Positions 23,403 through 35,173 of a stretch of DNA of 64,000 nucleotides are shown here, one piece after another (the stretch's first letter is position 1; every line of letters starts with the position of its first letter). The notes under the pieces were generated by a model, which made no database searches, was not told the origin of the DNA, and saw nothing but the letters and a program-made list of their open reading frames with translations. This stretch comes from Raphanus sativus. Its lineage: Eukaryota > Streptophyta > Magnoliopsida > Brassicales > Brassicaceae. The DNA is taken from contig NC_079519.1 in NCBI RefSeq assembly GCF_000801105.2, forward strand, positions 9,732,668 to 9,796,667, in the 5' to 3' direction. A program made the position numbers and the translations under genes.

Positions 23403-26400
23403 ATGGCGGCGGCGGCTGCAGCGACGACGATCGGTTTCCCGCAGGCGTATCTGGAGGGTAAAGAGGTGAAGGAGACGAGTTCGCTGGTGACTGAGCTCTG
23501 CCGTCATTTCTACACACAAGGTTGGGTTTCTGGAACAGGCGGTAGCATCACCATGAAGGTTCACGATGCTTCTATCCCTAAACCCGATCAACTCATCATC
23601 ATGTCCCCTTCAGGTTTCTCTCTCTTACCATCTCAAAAATTGATTGCAATCTTCTTCGCTATCACAAACTTGTATGTGCCTTTGCTGTCTGAATTAATCT
23701 TGTCGGAACTCCGAGACATGTGTTTGATCTGTTTTATGTGCGACAATCACTATATTGTATGTGTAGAGAAACCTCGCCATGTGTGTTATTGAGTTTTTAT
23801 TTGGTTCACCGGCTTGCTGATTAATTGCTGTGTGTTGAAGGTGTTCAAAAGGAGAGGATGCAACCTGAGGATATGTACATTTTATCTCCTAATGGATCAA
23901 TCATATCTACACCTTCTCCGAAGCCTTACCCTAATAAGCCTCCCAAGTGTACTGATTGTGCTCCTCTTTTCATGAAGGTATTTCTGGTTTTGTCTCTCAC
24001 CTTACAAATATAAGTAAAAATGATTTTTCTATTTTGGGTTTTCTGTGTAACTAGCTTTGGTCTGTTTCTACTTTTAATCGAATGGTAGTTTCTTTGCTGA
24101 ATGTGCATTTTATGTGTTTTTTTTTTCATCTCATTTTTAAGCAATACTTAAGACTTTTGTTGAAATTTTGAGCAGCATTAACAATTTTCAAGTTAAATCT
24201 GTTTTCTGTCAAGAAGGATTTTTAGTCATGATCAAAAAGTATGTTAAGAGCTCGTCGCTCCTTTTTAGTGGTAGCTTCACCTTCCTCTCATTTAGAATGG
24301 CATCATATACGTTGATTGCTTGCTAATGACTGTTGGATTGCAATCCAAAAACTAAAAATAAGTGCAGAACAGGCGGCTTTCTTTGGGGAAACGCTTGCGA
24401 AAACTCGGTTACAAGGTAACACTTGTCCAATCTGAGCAATAGTCCACTCGTTGGATGTCTCAGTGGGTTTCTTCGACCCATTGAACCTCATTGCACTGGT
24501 AGATATAGATTCAGTCTAGTGTTAGAACAAGAACAATGGGTTCAGTCAAGTGTAGAGTTGTATTGTTGAAAATGTTTTACACAGACAATCTTGAAAAGGG
24601 ATGTTTGGTTCTACTTATTAACAGTGCGATTGCCGGATCATTGCTTGTAATGTGTAGACTTACATTTGATTTGCATGTATGTTTCAACAAGTTGTACAAC
24701 GTCTGCTTTAATGCTCTTTGCAAGTAAACATTCCATTATTTTATTTTATTTGTCTAATCTCTAGTTACAGTAGATAACTGACATTAATAAAAAAATTGCA
24801 TAGCATTGACTTTGTTATATAGTAGTGAACTAGTGATTAACTATTGTTATGAGGTACTTTTAACTTTGTGATGCAGGCATATGAGATGCGAAATGCTGGA
24901 GCTGTTATTCATAGCCATGGCATGGAATCTTGTCTTGTGACAATGCTTAACCCACAAGCCAAAGAATTTCGTGTAAGCCTGGAATGTTAGACAGATTCAA
25001 AAAGTCCCTATAAATACCATTTTAAAACTTTTTTTTTAATCTTAAATCTTTCTTACATATCGCAGATAACTCACATGGAGATGATAAAAGGGATTCAAGG
25101 TCACGGATACTATGACGAACTTGTTGTCCCGATCATAGAGAACACAGCTTATGAGAACGAACTAACAGATTCACTCACCAAAGCTGTATGTGTATATAAT
25201 ATCCTAGACAGCTTGAATTGATCATATGCAACCAAAGAATGGTTTTCATTAGGTTTGACATATATGGCTCCCATTTTCAGATAGAAGCCTATCCAAAAGC
25301 AACCGCAGTGTTGGTACGCAATCATGGAGTCTACATTTGGGGTGATTCTTGGATCCATGCTAAGACACAGGTTTGTGCAAATGGCTTCAAACAACTAGTT
25401 CTGTATCGTTATGTTCATAGAAACTTTTGATTCTCACTGGATTCCAGGCTGAATGTTACCACTATCTGTTCGATGCTGCCATCAAGCTTCATCAACTGGG
25501 TCTGGATGCTGCTACACCAGACCATGGGCCTATTCGAAGTCCCACAAAATTCTCTGTAAAATCAGGAGTCAAGGATTCACAAAACCAAACAGAACCACCT
25601 CGGGTATAAAGTCAATGATGATCTCTCTTGTCACATTGTGTTATATCCCTAATTAGTTATACTCTTTTTTGGTTGCACAGAGATGCATTGTCCTGGACAT
25701 TGAAGGAACAACTACGCCCATAACATTCGTCACAGATGTTCTCTTTCCCTATGCTCGTGAAAACGTTGGAAAGCATTTGAATTTGACGTACGACACAGCA
25801 GAAACACAAGAGGATATCAAGTTGTTGCGGTCTCAGGTTAATAACAACGAATTTATTATCCTCCACAAACTTTTCTTTATCGTCTTGTAAGTGATCAAAC
25901 GCTCATCTCTGGTATTTTTGTTGGCAGGTTGAAGAAGACTTGAGAGAGGGTTTAGCCGGTGCTGTTCCTATACCTCATGCTGATGAAGGAAAAGAGAAGG
26001 TCATTGCAGCTGTGGTCTCTAATGTAGAGGCAATGGTCAAAGCCGATAGAAAGATCACTGCTTTAAAGGAATTGCAAGTGAGAGAACAAAACAAGTTTCT
26101 ACCTTTTTTGTTTTGTTTATTTTGATATAAGTACGTGAAGAATGTTTGTATTGCAGGGTCACATATGGAGAACAGGTTTTGAATGTAATGAACTGAAGTC
26201 TGTTGTTTTCGACGATGTAGCAGAGGCTCTAGAGAAATGGCATTCTTCAGGAATAAAGGTGTCTCTGTTCATATAGTTTTTAGAGAAATGGCGTGTGTTT
26301 TTGTTTGCAGGTCTAATGTATTTGATCGGTGGATAGGTTTACATATATTCTAGTGGTAGTCGATTAGCGCAAAGGCTTCTCTTTGGGAACACAAACTATG

Positions 26401-26849
26401 GAGACCTGAGGAAGTATTTATCAGGCTTTTTCGACACTACAATCGGGTATAACAAAAGCTCTATCAGTAGAGTATATGATCTAGGTGATTGCACATGACA
26501 TCTCTCATACGTTTCTTGGATGCAGAAACAAGAAAGAAAGCAAGAGTTACAAGGAGATTACAGAAACATTGGGAGTGGATGATCCTTCAGAGATTCTTTT
26601 TGTCACAGATGTTTATCAAGAAGCTACTGCTGCAAAAGCTGCAGGTAAAATAAAATAAAAAAACACAAACAAAACTCACTGAATCTTATTTTACTTCAAA
26701 ACCGGTTTGAGATTCTTTTTAAAGGAATTGATTGTTTTTCTCAATTCTGCAAAAAAGGTCTGGAGGCAGTTATATCGATTCGACCTGGTAACGCTTCTCT
26801 TCCAGAGAGTCACGGGTTCAAGACTGTCACATCGTTCTCCCAAATTTAG
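23403..26849 (+). CDS. DEP1: DEP1, bifunctional methylthioribulose-1-phosphate dehydratase / enolase-phosphatase
   Basis: Twelve exons join in frame to 512 residues: 23403-23613, 23841-23977, 24877-24972, 25066-25185, 25281-25370, 25448-25603, 25681-25836, 25928-26077, 26157-26258, 26337-26446, 26526-26644, 26758-26849. The N-terminal half is a class II aldolase-like dehydratase with zinc-site histidines H128 and H130 (IHSHGME) and H203 (RNHGVYIWG). The C-terminal half is a HAD phosphatase: D276 in LDIEGTTT, S411-S412 in YIYSSGSR, and D471 in FVTDVYQEA. The fused enzyme catalyses successive cytosolic steps of the methionine salvage (Yang) cycle, turning methylthioribulose-1-phosphate into the acireductone used by ARD. 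It matches Arabidopsis At5g53850 throughout. A linker (about 251-270) is the least conserved part. The last intron ends in an unusual purine-rich acceptor (GCAAAAAAG). No lesion; intron 2 is long and holds an unexplained segment. Confidence 0.95.
24300..24500. other. GC-richer segment inside DEP1 intron 2
   Basis: Within a 899-bp intron this stretch stands out from its T-rich surroundings in base composition and is open on the minus strand (24303-24491). I recognise no domain in any frame. It may be a fragment of another gene or transposon brought into the intron. Confidence 0.35.
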
Positions 26850-27293
26850 AGATTCCTCTATATATGGTTCCTATGGTGTTGTATTTCACATGAGCACAGT
26901 TACCAAATAAAATAGACTTGGTAATAAATATAAATGTGGAGCTCAGCTTGACAAAGCTCAAATCCGATTAGTTTGTGAAATGAATAAAGTTTGGTCTATG
27001 CATGTTACAATACTTGACAGGATTGATTTGAGTGACAATGCTTATAGATCGGACCTCATGTTGAGATCTTTCATGTGAAAGTTAACATAAAATAAGTCAA
27101 CTAACTGTTGACTAGTATTACTATTTACACAAACGATAAACATATAACTTTTCGTTGACATCATCGGTAATTTATAGAATATCTTTAAGAGATTTAGAAG
27201 GTGAAAAAGGAACCAGTATGCCAGTATGTACAAAATCTTTAAACAGTACATAACTTCTCTTAAATACATCTCTTATTGTTTAATGTATGTGTA
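26850..27293. other. DEP1 downstream region
   Basis: DEP1 3' UTR and intergenic DNA; nothing further is recognised. Confidence 0.5.
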
Positions 27294-27768
27294 AAATGCA
27301 TGTGGAATGTTGGGATCAATACGGTATGCCAACTATGCAATGACACTGAAGAAACATGTCACCATCTCTTCTTCAGCTGTAGCTACTCAACGCATGTCTA
27401 GAAAGGGGAGGGTATATTCACCACAGATTGGGGTGAAATAATTGAGATTATTTCTCATCCTAGACCAACTCCCACAAGATAAACATTCCTGGTCAGGTAC
27501 ACGTTCCAAGCAGCAGTGCATTCATTATGGAGAGAGCATTACTCTCGGCGTCATGGAGAGCAACCACGAGACGTAAGCTGTCTAGTAAAATTCGTGGACC
27601 AAACAGTGAGACTCAGACTACTGTCCATTCAGGGGAAGGGCCACTTTGAGGATGGACTAATCATTTGGTTTGGAGCAAGAGAAGAGCAAGCACAAGAGTA
27701 AAAGGAAATCTTTCTTTAGTATCGCTTAGATTAAATTCTTTCATTCTTTAGATAAAAAAACAAATGCA
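27294..27768 (+). mobile_element. LINE ORF2 C-terminal fragment (zf-RVT)
   Basis: Starting near 27303 one frame reads the end of a plant LINE polyprotein: a zinc-binding CQLCN...ETCHHLFFSC motif (zf-RVT), then, after internal stops, VRYTFQAAVHSLWRE and RRHGEQPRD. It ends near 27715 and is followed by an A-run at 27754-27760. AAATGCA at 27294-27300 and 27762-27768 may be the target duplication. Reverse transcriptase itself is absent, so this is a heavily 5'-truncated dead insertion. It lies between DEP1 and the receptor kinase. Confidence 0.75.
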
Positions 27769-27900
27769 CTATATGTAGTAATGGTTTTGATCATTCGTTC
27801 AAAAAATAAATCTAAATGTACGCAGAATAACAAAATTTGCAAAACATAGCAGACCCCCGACCTTACATATTATGTAAACAGCCATATTGGCTTGGTGAGG

Positions 27901-30900
27901 TTAACGCCCTGTTACAGCTGTGAGGCTCACATCATTGATAGAGATACTATTCTGGTCAGAAGATCCTCTTCTTGCTATTAGCGCACGCTGTTTCGGCTCT
28001 TGGAGATTCGTGTTTTCGGTGGTTAGCATCCAAATCACGGTTGAAATATTTGGTCTCTCGTTTGCAGCTTCTTGCGCACACAACAAACCAATCTGAACAC
28101 ATCTCGTTATATCTTTCTTGAAAGACTCATCAAAGACGGTTGGATCTGCTAGAGAAGCAGGCTCACCTTCATTCCACAGCTTCCACGCCTGTAAAAGGGC
28201 CAAACTACATGTAAGTTTAAAAGCTAGTGAATTTGCTAAACATTGTATTATTAGTTCACACGTACATAAGCTAAAAGGTTTAGATTATTCTCTTCCTTGT
28301 GAGAGTTTTTTCTCCCACTTATGATCTCTAAAAGTATAACCCCCAGGCTAAAAATGTCTAATTTTTCTGAAATTAAACCTTCCATAGTATATTCAGGTGA
28401 CATATAGCCGCTGCAATAACAAAAAAAAAACTCATTCATAATGGTTATGATAAAACCCGTTTTTCAAAATATTTGTTTTTGTAATAATGAGAATGGATAC
28501 TTACTAAGTTCCAACAACCCTTCTTGTGTTAGCTTCATCTTCATTTGCTCGGAAAACTCTTGCAAGCCCGAAATCAGATATTTTTGGATTTAAATTGTCA
28601 TCTAACAAAATGTTGCTTACTTTTAGATCTCTGTGTATGATCTTTAGTCTTGAATCTCTGTGAAGATACAAAAGACCTCTGCAAATTCCTTCCATTATGT
28701 TGAACCGAGTCTTCCAATCAAGAATCTTTTGCTTCAATGGGTCTGAACAAAAAAAGCTAACAAAATCATTATCTTTCTCTTCCATTATCCCAAGTATAAA
28801 ACAGAGGAGATAAGTTTTACCAAATAGATAGGCATCCAAGCTTTTATTTGGCAAATATTCGTAGACTAGCAGTCTTTCTTCACCTTCAATGCAACAGCCA
28901 AGCAACTTCACCAGATTCCGATGTTGCAACTTGGAAATCACAACCACTTCGTTCATAAGCTCCTCAAGTCCTTGTCCTGATGCCTGTGAGAGCCTCTTCA
29001 CTGCAATTTCTTGCCCTTCCATCAATTTTCCCTGTTTTCAAAAGTTTACTTTACAATCAGTTACTAGTCTGAGACTCTTTTCAAAATGGATTCTTGTTTT
29101 ATGCATGTTTCACCTTATAAACAGGACCGAATCCACCTTGTCCGAGCTTGTTCCTGAGAGAGAATCTATCGGTTTGCTGTGTCTAACACTTGAAACTCAA
29201 AGAGTGGAAGCTCCTTGAGCTTAACTTGGTTAGAAGCAGTCTCATTACCATTTGTAAGTGCTTCCATTTTCTTAAACATTAGCTCTATACTTGTATCTGG
29301 TAAAGCAATAAAGCAAACAAATTATAGTAAAAGGAACAATCTGAAGCGCAATTTTTTGGCATCATCAATGAACTCTAACCTGGACGTTTTTTGAATTTCC
29401 TGCATGCTAAAAGGAGGCAGACAGCAGCAACGAACACAACGCCTAGCACGGGTGCAACGATGATAATTGCTCGATTGCTATGTGTTTCTACAAGATTTGA
29501 TGAGAAAACATATCAATTAAGGGTCTGCCATTCGCAGAACAACAACTGAACAACTGCGATATGATTCTAATAGTAACAAAAATATTAGAAATTTATGTTA
29601 TTATTAACTACAATATTGTTTGTAAGGGCACCACAACCGTGTACACCATAAAAATCCATTAAAAAATGTTTTCTATTTTTTTAAATTATTTTTTTTGGAT
29701 TTAAAAAAAAAACTAACCAATTGCGGGCAGCCACGTATCAGTGAGGCCCGCGAACAGTTAAGAGACTCCACCAGATGAAATCCTTACTGAAGGAATTTAA
29801 CAGCTCAAACCTGCACAAAAACCTAAAAAGCATAGACCCCATATATTTTTATAATAATTTTTTTAAGGATTCCAGCTACGTACCGCCGTTGCATGTGCTC
29901 TAAGCATACAAAGTTTATGAAGGAAACAAGTGGGACTAGTAGAGGGGTTTTCACTCACTGAGTTCAGAATGCGGAAGTCGAATATAAAGATCAATGCCAG
30001 CGCTCAAGAATGATCGCATATCAACTAAGTTTCCACCCCAAAGCATGCATCCGATTCCTCGATCATAAGCATAAGCAGTGCAAGAACAGTTATCTATACA
30101 TTGCTTAGGACAATCTTGCTCATTAGCGTCAGATTGTACCGCATTGATTGGTATTTTCATCTTCTGCAGTCTCAGAAACACATCTCCTTTTCCTCCTCCA
30201 TTGCTCTGCCTCTCGCACCGCAACTGACCTTTCCTCACACATCCATCACTCCAATTCCTTGCGTTCCACTCTGTGCTGTTCCTCGGCACAAACCCTTTCA
30301 CGCATTCACAAGGCGGATCTTCCTGGGAACTGCAGCTCCCGTATGGACAACATACACCGAATGCATCACAGTATGTAGATGGAACACTTGCACGGATCCT
30401 CCAGTCTCTCAAAGAAGTACTCCAATCTCTCTGATATATGGTACCATCAGGATCCAAGTTAAAGTGATACATGAAAGAATCATTAGCAAATGACATTGAA
30501 AATGTCCCTTGCTTGTCATTGATAAGATTAAACCCATCAAGAAACAGAAGAGAATCCATATCCGGTAAACCGATGAAAACCTGGCCGTTCCACGGTCCAC
30601 TAAGCCAGATAGGAACATTGTTCTTCCAGATCAGAAGCTCAGGAAACGTGAGCTCGGGAAACGTCAAAGGAGCAAGGCCAGCTGTGTAGTTCCCTGTTGA
30701 AGGATCTTGAGAGCTTCTCCATGAAGTAAGCTTTAGATTCTCTCCGGTTCTGTTGTTGGTCCCAAGAGTCATTGTTGGCAAGAAAGAGTTACAAGGATGC
30801 TTGAAACTCTCCCAGAGAATCTCTCCGCTGTTTCGGTTATCTTGTAACGCGAGATTCCCAGTATCCATCAGCTGGACCCAAGTAGCATTTGGATACACTG

Positions 30901-31270
30901 GTACTGTGACTTTGGTCGACCATAGAAGGCGGTTTCGACCATCGGTAACCACGAGGTTTCCGTCGTCGGAGATGGAAACAACACCGGAAGTGTCGTTGAT
31001 GGGAGTGTCTCTGTTAGCAACCCAAACCACAGTTTGCTTTGGAATCTTGTCGTACCAAATCCCAACGTAACGTAACCGAGTAGTGGAGTTTACAGGAGTG
31101 AAGAAACCAAACCTGAAAGCACCACTTTTGGAGAGAAGGGTATTTGTGTCGTTGATCGGAGTAGTGAAGGTGATTCTGTCTTGGCCGAAACAGAGCCTAA
31201 AGGGGAAGCAAGAGAATGTTGCAAGTAGAAGAAGAACAAAACGACGACCTGTGTTCAGCAGAACCACCAT
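27901..31270 (-). pseudogene. SD1-13-like G-type lectin S-receptor kinase with a one-base frameshift
   Basis: Seven exons with the usual family layout: 29959-31270, 29380-29487, 29114-29296, 28821-29031, 28505-28742, 28266-28410, 27901-28188. In order: signal peptide ending CFGQ; bulb-type lectin domain (FRFGFFTP, VWVANRDTPIND); S-locus glycoprotein domain; cysteine-rich EGF-like part; PAN domain (CPKQCIDNCSCTAYAY); transmembrane helix in exon 2 (IIIVAPVLGVVFVAAVCLLL); kinase with [28 protein letters not shown] and SPEY; end TAVTGR. It resembles Arabidopsis SD1-13/RKS2 (At1g11330), not an At5g53xxx neighbour, so it looks transposed. In exon 3, near 29173-29175, one extra base (GCAAACCGAT where GCAACCGAT keeps the frame) brings a stop before the kinase. 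Without that base the frame runs 827 residues. It could be a real pseudogene, a truncated membrane lectin, or a base-call error. Confidence 0.85.
29623..29903. mobile_element. PIF/Harbinger-type MITE in intron 1 of the SD1-13-like gene
   Basis: The ends GGGCACCACAACCGTG and, inverted, GAGCACATGCAACGGCG are imperfect inverted repeats. TAA stands on both sides (29623-29625, 29901-29903), the 3-bp duplication of Harbinger elements. The 275-bp interior is AT-rich with no coding. Confidence 0.65.
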
Positions 31271-32349
31271 AACTAGTTTTAAACAGACTAGTTCTAGTTT
31301 TGCTTTGCTCTGTGGAAGAGTTTCCTGTAAGAGAAAAGTATAAATTAATATTCTCTACATTTAAAATAGATAATGTTTTGTAAAGTTTTTGATGTTTTAA
31401 AAATACATTATGTGTTCATATTTTATATTTATTTTATTTTTATTAAAATTCTGTGATCAATAATATTTTATAATTTTTGATGATTGGCTGAATTAATTTT
31501 AATTTTAATATAAACTTGTAAAGAAAAAGTAAGAATTAGTCGTCTTTGTCTGTATATAAGAAGACGTAGAAGAAGATGATGATGTAGTTTTTATTTGAAC
31601 GAAGAGTTATTCTATGGTGTAGTATTGTGTTTGGTGACTTTGCTATTGATGGCAGCGTGGGACGGACCAAGAAAGAAAGCGTGAGAGAGTTCATTTGAGT
31701 TGACTTTATTGTGAAAGCTGTGTCATGGACAGTCAAACTAGGTGTCTTATCGTAGGAAAATTAAGAGAGTTCAGACGTTGGTTCAAAAAGATGGTCCAAG
31801 TTCATAAACGTTTTGTAAGATTCATTCCCTGCAAGACAAAGGTAACTTGTATTTGTAAAGCATCGAAAGAGTGAAAGATCTTTAAAAAAAAATACTTTAA
31901 AACCCTTACGATTCTTTTTTTTTTCCTGGAACAACTCTATGTGGAAGATGCTCCACTCTTTCATACATAAAGTCAGTTTATGAAAAATTGAATTAGAGGA
32001 AGGAAGATCCCCCAAACTCATACTAACAATCCGAAGCACTGACTCAAATTTTGTAGCATTCTAGAGATTCAGATTCTATTGGGATTATGTAAAATGGGCC
32101 ATAAGCTTTAATCTCTAAAGAATGTATCTAGGACATGAGTAATATATACAACTTCACATTGAAATTCCAAATAAAACACCATCAAAGAAACATAAAAAAA
32201 TTAGTAAGAGAATACACATATACACAAACACCATCATCATTTTCGAACCATAATGGATGTCTTGTCTTCTTCATCATTTTCTTCTCCAGACCAAATGTTC
32301 TTAAGCCAGCTCCAACAACATGTACACTCACCTCCTTTTAGTGTTTTCA
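31271..32349. other. Upstream DNA of the SD1-13-like gene
   Basis: AT-rich, no gene supported. Short frames (31536-31736, 31761-32039) have no recognisable content. Confidence 0.5.
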
Positions 32350-33374
32350 CCTCCAGTAATAAGGTCTGCAAATCATAAACAAATCTATTTATATATATAC
32401 ACAAAAACATTATACATGTCTATTCACTGTACACATTCCTAAATCTGACGAGCAAAGGGAAAATGGCACTAACGAAAAAAAAATGAGAAAAAGATAGAAT
32501 GCAGAGATAAAATGAGATGAAAGAAATTCTCTTTTATATAAGAAATATGCTTGGACAAGTTTATATGCACATAGTGAAAAACTAATTTACAGGAAGTGTT
32601 TCTCATATGACTTCATCACTCATATGTGATGGTAAATAGTATTGAACAATAACTAAGAAACCAAGTCTAGATCTATCATAAACAAACACACCAGCCATAA
32701 ACACAATCGCGATTAATATGACAAGTTAAAAAGTATATCATACTGATCTTCAAGATGTACATAGAGCAGAATCTCAAAAATAACAAGCAGTGACGTTGCC
32801 ATCACATAATAAAAAGAAGTCCACTGCCAAAAACCAGAACTTTAAAAATTATAAAGCAACATGATACTAACAAAGAGAAAAGATGATAAACACAAAAGAT
32901 ATCATATAGATGGAGCAGACAATAAAATATACCACGAGAAATCATAAGACAAAACAATCACAAGGGTGTAAATATAAATCTGCAAAAAAGAACAGAGTCA
33001 AAAGATGATAAAAACTTATACTTTAGACATCACTAAACACAAAAATATTCATTTTTTTATAGTTTGTATCCAATACCCTTTTTGACACAGCTCACAATTC
33101 AAAATTTGATTGTGTGAAATTGGAGATTGTGTGCAGAAAATTTCAAGAGGCATACACATAAAAGAAGAGAAAACGATTTTTCAAGTCGGCAGATGATGAG
33201 TTTCCATGACAGATGATGACAATAATTTACGATGAAACCCTTTTACTTTTTGTGTGTGACTGAGTATAAAAGTGAAGAACAATTTTTAAATTAACATTAG
33301 ATTTAGATTAATGCTACAACTATTAGCTAGATGTTTATTTGTTAAAAATAATCGAAGTAACATATTGTTAGAAA
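32350..33374. repeat. Long direct repeat, copy A
   Basis: About 1 kb shared with 33932-34953 at high but imperfect identity over the whole length, including TCTGACGAG, AACAAACACACCAGCCATAA, TCTTCAAGATGTA and ATTAGCTAGAT. A spacer of some 560 bp separates the copies. No open frame is conserved between them, so a non-coding transposon or segmental duplication is likely. Confidence 0.85.
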
Positions 33375-33931
33375 AATCTAAAGTTTTATATTTTAAGTCA
33401 ATATAAAATATAAAAAATGAAAATATTACATTAAACATCTATCTGAAAAATGTACAGCTTTTACATTTTTATTATTTCTAAATATTTTAATGTGAAAATA
33501 CCACTTATCTCGCTCTCAACCACATCGTTATAAATGTCTCTGTCACTCATATGACAACTCATATGACAGAAAGAGCTATCAAAAGTGATATAGTCACAGA
33601 TACACATATTGATAAAAGAGTCCCACTCCGAAGAATCATTTTATCTCTAATAGTCTTAGTTATAGTGCCACTGGGCGAATCCAACCACCATCCATAAGAG
33701 TATACAATTTCCAATAAAAGTATGCTATGCAATGACCATAAACAAAAGCCAAGGACAAAGCTTGAAATTAATTATTCTATATTTGCCTAAACCAGTTTTC
33801 AGTCAGTCATGACCGGCTATACATTACTCTCTTAAGGGTAACATCACGTGAAGGTTTAAGCATTTTACAAGAAGAAAAAGACTGAGCAACTGGAGTGAAT
33901 AACATTCACTACAAAGAAATCTTCAATTGCA

Positions 33932-34953
33932 TCTCCAGTAGTAATGTCCGCAAATTATAAGCAAATCTATTTATATATATACACACAAAAAATATTATAT
34001 ATGTCTATTCACTATAGATGTTCCTAAATCTGACGAGTAAAGGGGAAAATGACACCAACGAAAAAAATGAAAAAAAAAACAGAATGCAAAGATGAAAGAA
34101 ATTCTCTTTTATATAGAAAAATATGTTTGGACAAGTTCACATGACTAACTTACAGGAAGTGTTTCCCATATGACTTCATCACTTATATGATGGTAAATAG
34201 TATTGAACAATAACTAAGAAGCCAAGTCTAGAACTATCATAAACAAACACACCAGCCATAAACACAACCGCGATTAATATTGCAAGTTAAAGAGTATGTC
34301 ATACTGATCTTCAAGATGTAGATAGAGCAGGATCTCAAAAACAATAAGCAGTGGCGTTGCCATCACGTAATGAAAAAGAGTCCACTGCCACAAACCAGAA
34401 TTTTAAAAATTACAAAGCAATATGATGCTAACAAAGAGAAAAAGTGATAAATACAAAAGATGTCATAGATGGAGCATACGGTGAAATATATCACAAGAAA
34501 TAATAGCACGAAACAGCCACAAGGGTGTAACTATAGATCTGCAAAAAGAACAGAGTCAACGGATTATAAAGGCTTACACTTTAGACATCACTAAAACACG
34601 AAAGATCCAATTTTTATAGTTTGTTTCCAATACCCTTTTGACACAACTCACAATTCAAAAGTTAATTGTGTGAAATTGAAGATTTTGTGAAGAAAATTTC
34701 AAGAGGCAGACACATAAAAGAAGAGAACATGATTTGTTCTTATCGAAGGTTTTTTTTTCAAGTCGGTAGATCATGAGTTTCCATGACAGATGATGACAAG
34801 CTAATTTTACGATAAAATCTTTTTACTTTTTGTGTATGACTGTTTATAAAATTGAAAAACAATTTTAAAATTAACATTAGATCTAGATTAATGCTACAAC
34901 TATTAGCTAGATATTTTTTTATTAAAAATAATCGAAGTGACATGTTGTTAGAA
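33932..34953. repeat. Long direct repeat, copy B
   Basis: Partner of copy A, offset about 1.58 kb. Numerous single-base differences and small indels show the duplication is not recent. A Helitron 3' end lies about 200 bp beyond it (35149-35173), so one or both copies may belong to Helitron-mobilised DNA; this is inference. Confidence 0.85.
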
Positions 34954-35148
34954 GCTAAATAAGAACAAACTTTTAAAAAATATTTGTATGATTTGTAAAA
35001 TAGTTAAATTGTATTTTCTAAGTTTATGATTTATAGAATAAATAGACAAATTTTACGTAATAAATATAGAAAACTTAATTTAATTTTTATCTAAAATGAA
35101 TTCAACATTTTAAAAATATATTTAAATAGTTTGTATATTTGTTTATCC

Positions 35149-35173
35149 GCCCGTAGAGCGGGTTTAATCCTAG
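35149..35173 (+). mobile_element. Helitron 3' terminus (plus orientation)
   Basis: A hairpin CCGCCC/GAGCGGG followed by TTTAATCCTAG and then T matches the ATREP-type Helitron 3' end. The 5' end was not identified to the left. Confidence 0.6.

Noticed and set aside
30101..31343. Plus-strand frames across the receptor kinase ectodomain
   Set aside because: They are antisense shadows of exon 1 of the SD1-13-like gene.
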